64,000 nucleotides of DNA from contig JAFSEU010000026.1 of NCBI GenBank assembly GCA_017435565.1, positions 1 to 64,000 on the forward strand, written 5' to 3'. The notes under the pieces are model-generated. The model saw nothing but the letters and a program-made list of their open reading frames with translations. It was not told where the DNA came from and made no database searches. This stretch comes from Oscillospiraceae bacterium. GTDB taxonomy: Bacteria; Bacillota; Clostridia; Oscillospirales; Ruminococcaceae. The translations under genes were made by a program, and so were the position numbers. Positions 63,302 to 64,000 of the stretch are shown here, piece after piece (within the stretch, counting starts at the first letter, position 1; every line of letters begins with the position of its first letter).

Positions 63302-64000
63302 TTATTTGAGGCGTTTTTCGGTGCTGTCAGCAATGACCTCATGTGCCTGCACCTGTGCATATTTCGGAAGTCTGCTGTTTACTTCGGCAACAATATCTTC
63401 ACCGTCGCATTCGCAAACAACAAAAAGTGACGCAAAGATTTTGCCACAGCGTTCATAAACCTTGGCGTGGCTTATCTGGGAATATTCCATAAAAATGCTT
63501 TCGATTTCATCGGGAAAAACATTTTCGCCGTTTGAGAGCAGAATCATTCTGCGCTTTCTTTCGGTTACATAAAGCTTGCCTTCCCTTAAAAAGCCGAGGT
63601 CGCCCGTGCGGAAAAATCCTTCGCTGTCAAAAGCTTTTTCTGTGGCGCAGATATTGCCGAAATAACCCGAAGAAACATTGTCGCCTTTGACGGTTATTTC
63701 ACCGATACCGTTTTCATCAATATCTCTTATCTGAATGTCGATTGTTTCCATAACTGTGCCGACCGATTCAAAGTCGTAAGGGTCGGAGTATTCGCAGCTT
63801 ATAAGCGATGATGTTTCCGACAGACCATATGCTTCGAGAAGGTTGAGCTTTGCATTTTTCAAAAATCTGCGTATTTCAGTTTTGAGATATGCTCCTCCGC
63901 TGAAAAGGTAGCGGATGTTTCCTCCGAGAGCCGCAGCAGGCGGTAAGTTGTTCGCAATGCACGCCGAATAAAGCTTTTCGTATATCAGTGGAACAGCGCA
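63302..64000 (-). CDS. AMP-dependent acyl-CoA synthetase/ligase (C-terminal part)
   Basis: The frame is open to the window edge, leaving 232 codons and the stop. It belongs to the ANL superfamily, which activates carboxylates as acyl-AMP. Visible motifs are NIRYLFSGGAYLKTEI near the edge, LLEAYGLSETSSLIS (A5-like), FFRTGDLGFLREGKLYVTER (A7/A8 region, with the ATP-contacting Asp) and NGENVFPDEIES (A8). The final Lys motif is short (STEKRLK at the terminus). The usual A10 segment with the catalytic lysine, PxTxxGKIxR, is reduced to this ending, and the protein stops directly there. Substrate is unknown; long-chain fatty acids are typical. Confidence 0.88.
   Translation of the reverse strand, partial: CAVPLIYEKLYSACIANNLPPAAALGGNIRYLFSGGAYLKTEIRRFLKNAKLNLLEAYGLSETSSLISCEYSDPYDFESVGTVMETIDIQIRDIDENGIGEITVKGDNVSSGYFGNICATEKAFDSEGFFRTGDLGFLREGKLYVTERKRRMILLSNGENVFPDEIESIFMEYSQISHAKVYERCGKIFASLFVVCECDGEDIVAEVNSRLPKYAQVQAHEVIADSTEKRLK

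Overview
The window reads as a low-to-medium GC Gram-positive anaerobe of the class Clostridia, most likely a Ruminococcus-like member of the Oscillospiraceae from a gut or rumen. The evidence is a dgt-dnaG-rpoD unit, a SpoIID-type sporulation protein, PerR plus rubrerythrin as an oxidative-stress pair, and dockerin-bearing secreted proteins with long threonine linkers of the kind seen in cellulosome-forming ruminococci. It also carries a pectate lyase and a choloylglycine-hydrolase-family enzyme. The assignment comes from gene content and is not proven.

Layout. 1-4.9 kb: end of rpmE, a YigZ/IMPACT protein, then dgt, dnaG and rpoD. 4.9-8.0 kb: a GntR(YtrA)-type repressor with an ABC transporter. 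8.0-9.1 kb: a PerR-type regulator and rubrerythrin. 9.4-17.1 kb: a surface-matrix locus with a SinR-like XRE regulator facing a SipW-type signal peptidase, two TasA-like proteins, a beta-helix protein with the same signal, and a 1066-residue protein combining pilin-like, cohesin-like and dockerin-like modules. 17.2-18.1 kb: a choloylglycine-hydrolase-like enzyme. 18.2-24.1 kb (minus): surface glycan synthesis and export. 25-27 kb: PutP symporter and tRNA-Leu(GAG). 27.2-28.0 kb: an Mrp-type P-loop protein. 28.1-37.4 kb (minus): a nine-gene run of lipoprotein, two-component system, DUF1385, prmC, recA, recX, rimO and pgsA. 37.6-41.0 kb: citrate synthase, SpoIID-like and SseB-like proteins. 41.1-41.6 kb: an internally deleted IS3-family element. 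41.7-44.2 kb: glnA, a small membrane protein and a thioesterase. 44.3-51.0 kb (minus): the complete F-type ATP synthase operon atpIBEFHAGDC. 51.2-54.8 kb: a modular dockerin pectate lyase. 55.0-61.9 kb: a cobalamin-riboswitch operon. 62.0-62.8 kb: mntP behind a yybP-ykoY (Mn2+) riboswitch. The window ends inside an acyl-CoA synthetase gene.

Two loci stand out. The first is the cobalamin-riboswitch operon. It encodes a small basic DNA-binding-like protein, EcfT, a fused EcfA1-A2 ATPase, an S component, a cell-wall-anchored DUF4430-like protein, a membrane protein and a Cys-rich small-domain protein. The membrane protein joins an extracellular alpha/alpha-toroid domain to a DUF4430 domain, the same two-part plan as animal transcobalamin and intrinsic factor. 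I infer a corrinoid-capture and import system in which surface binders feed an ECF transporter. The second is the SipW/TasA-like locus, where a SinR-like regulator, a dedicated signal peptidase and four candidate substrates lie together. Its largest product could connect a fibre or matrix to dockerin-bearing enzymes such as the pectate lyase at 51-55 kb.

I saw no CRISPR array, rRNA or prophage. All family assignments rest on motifs read by eye; no database search was possible.
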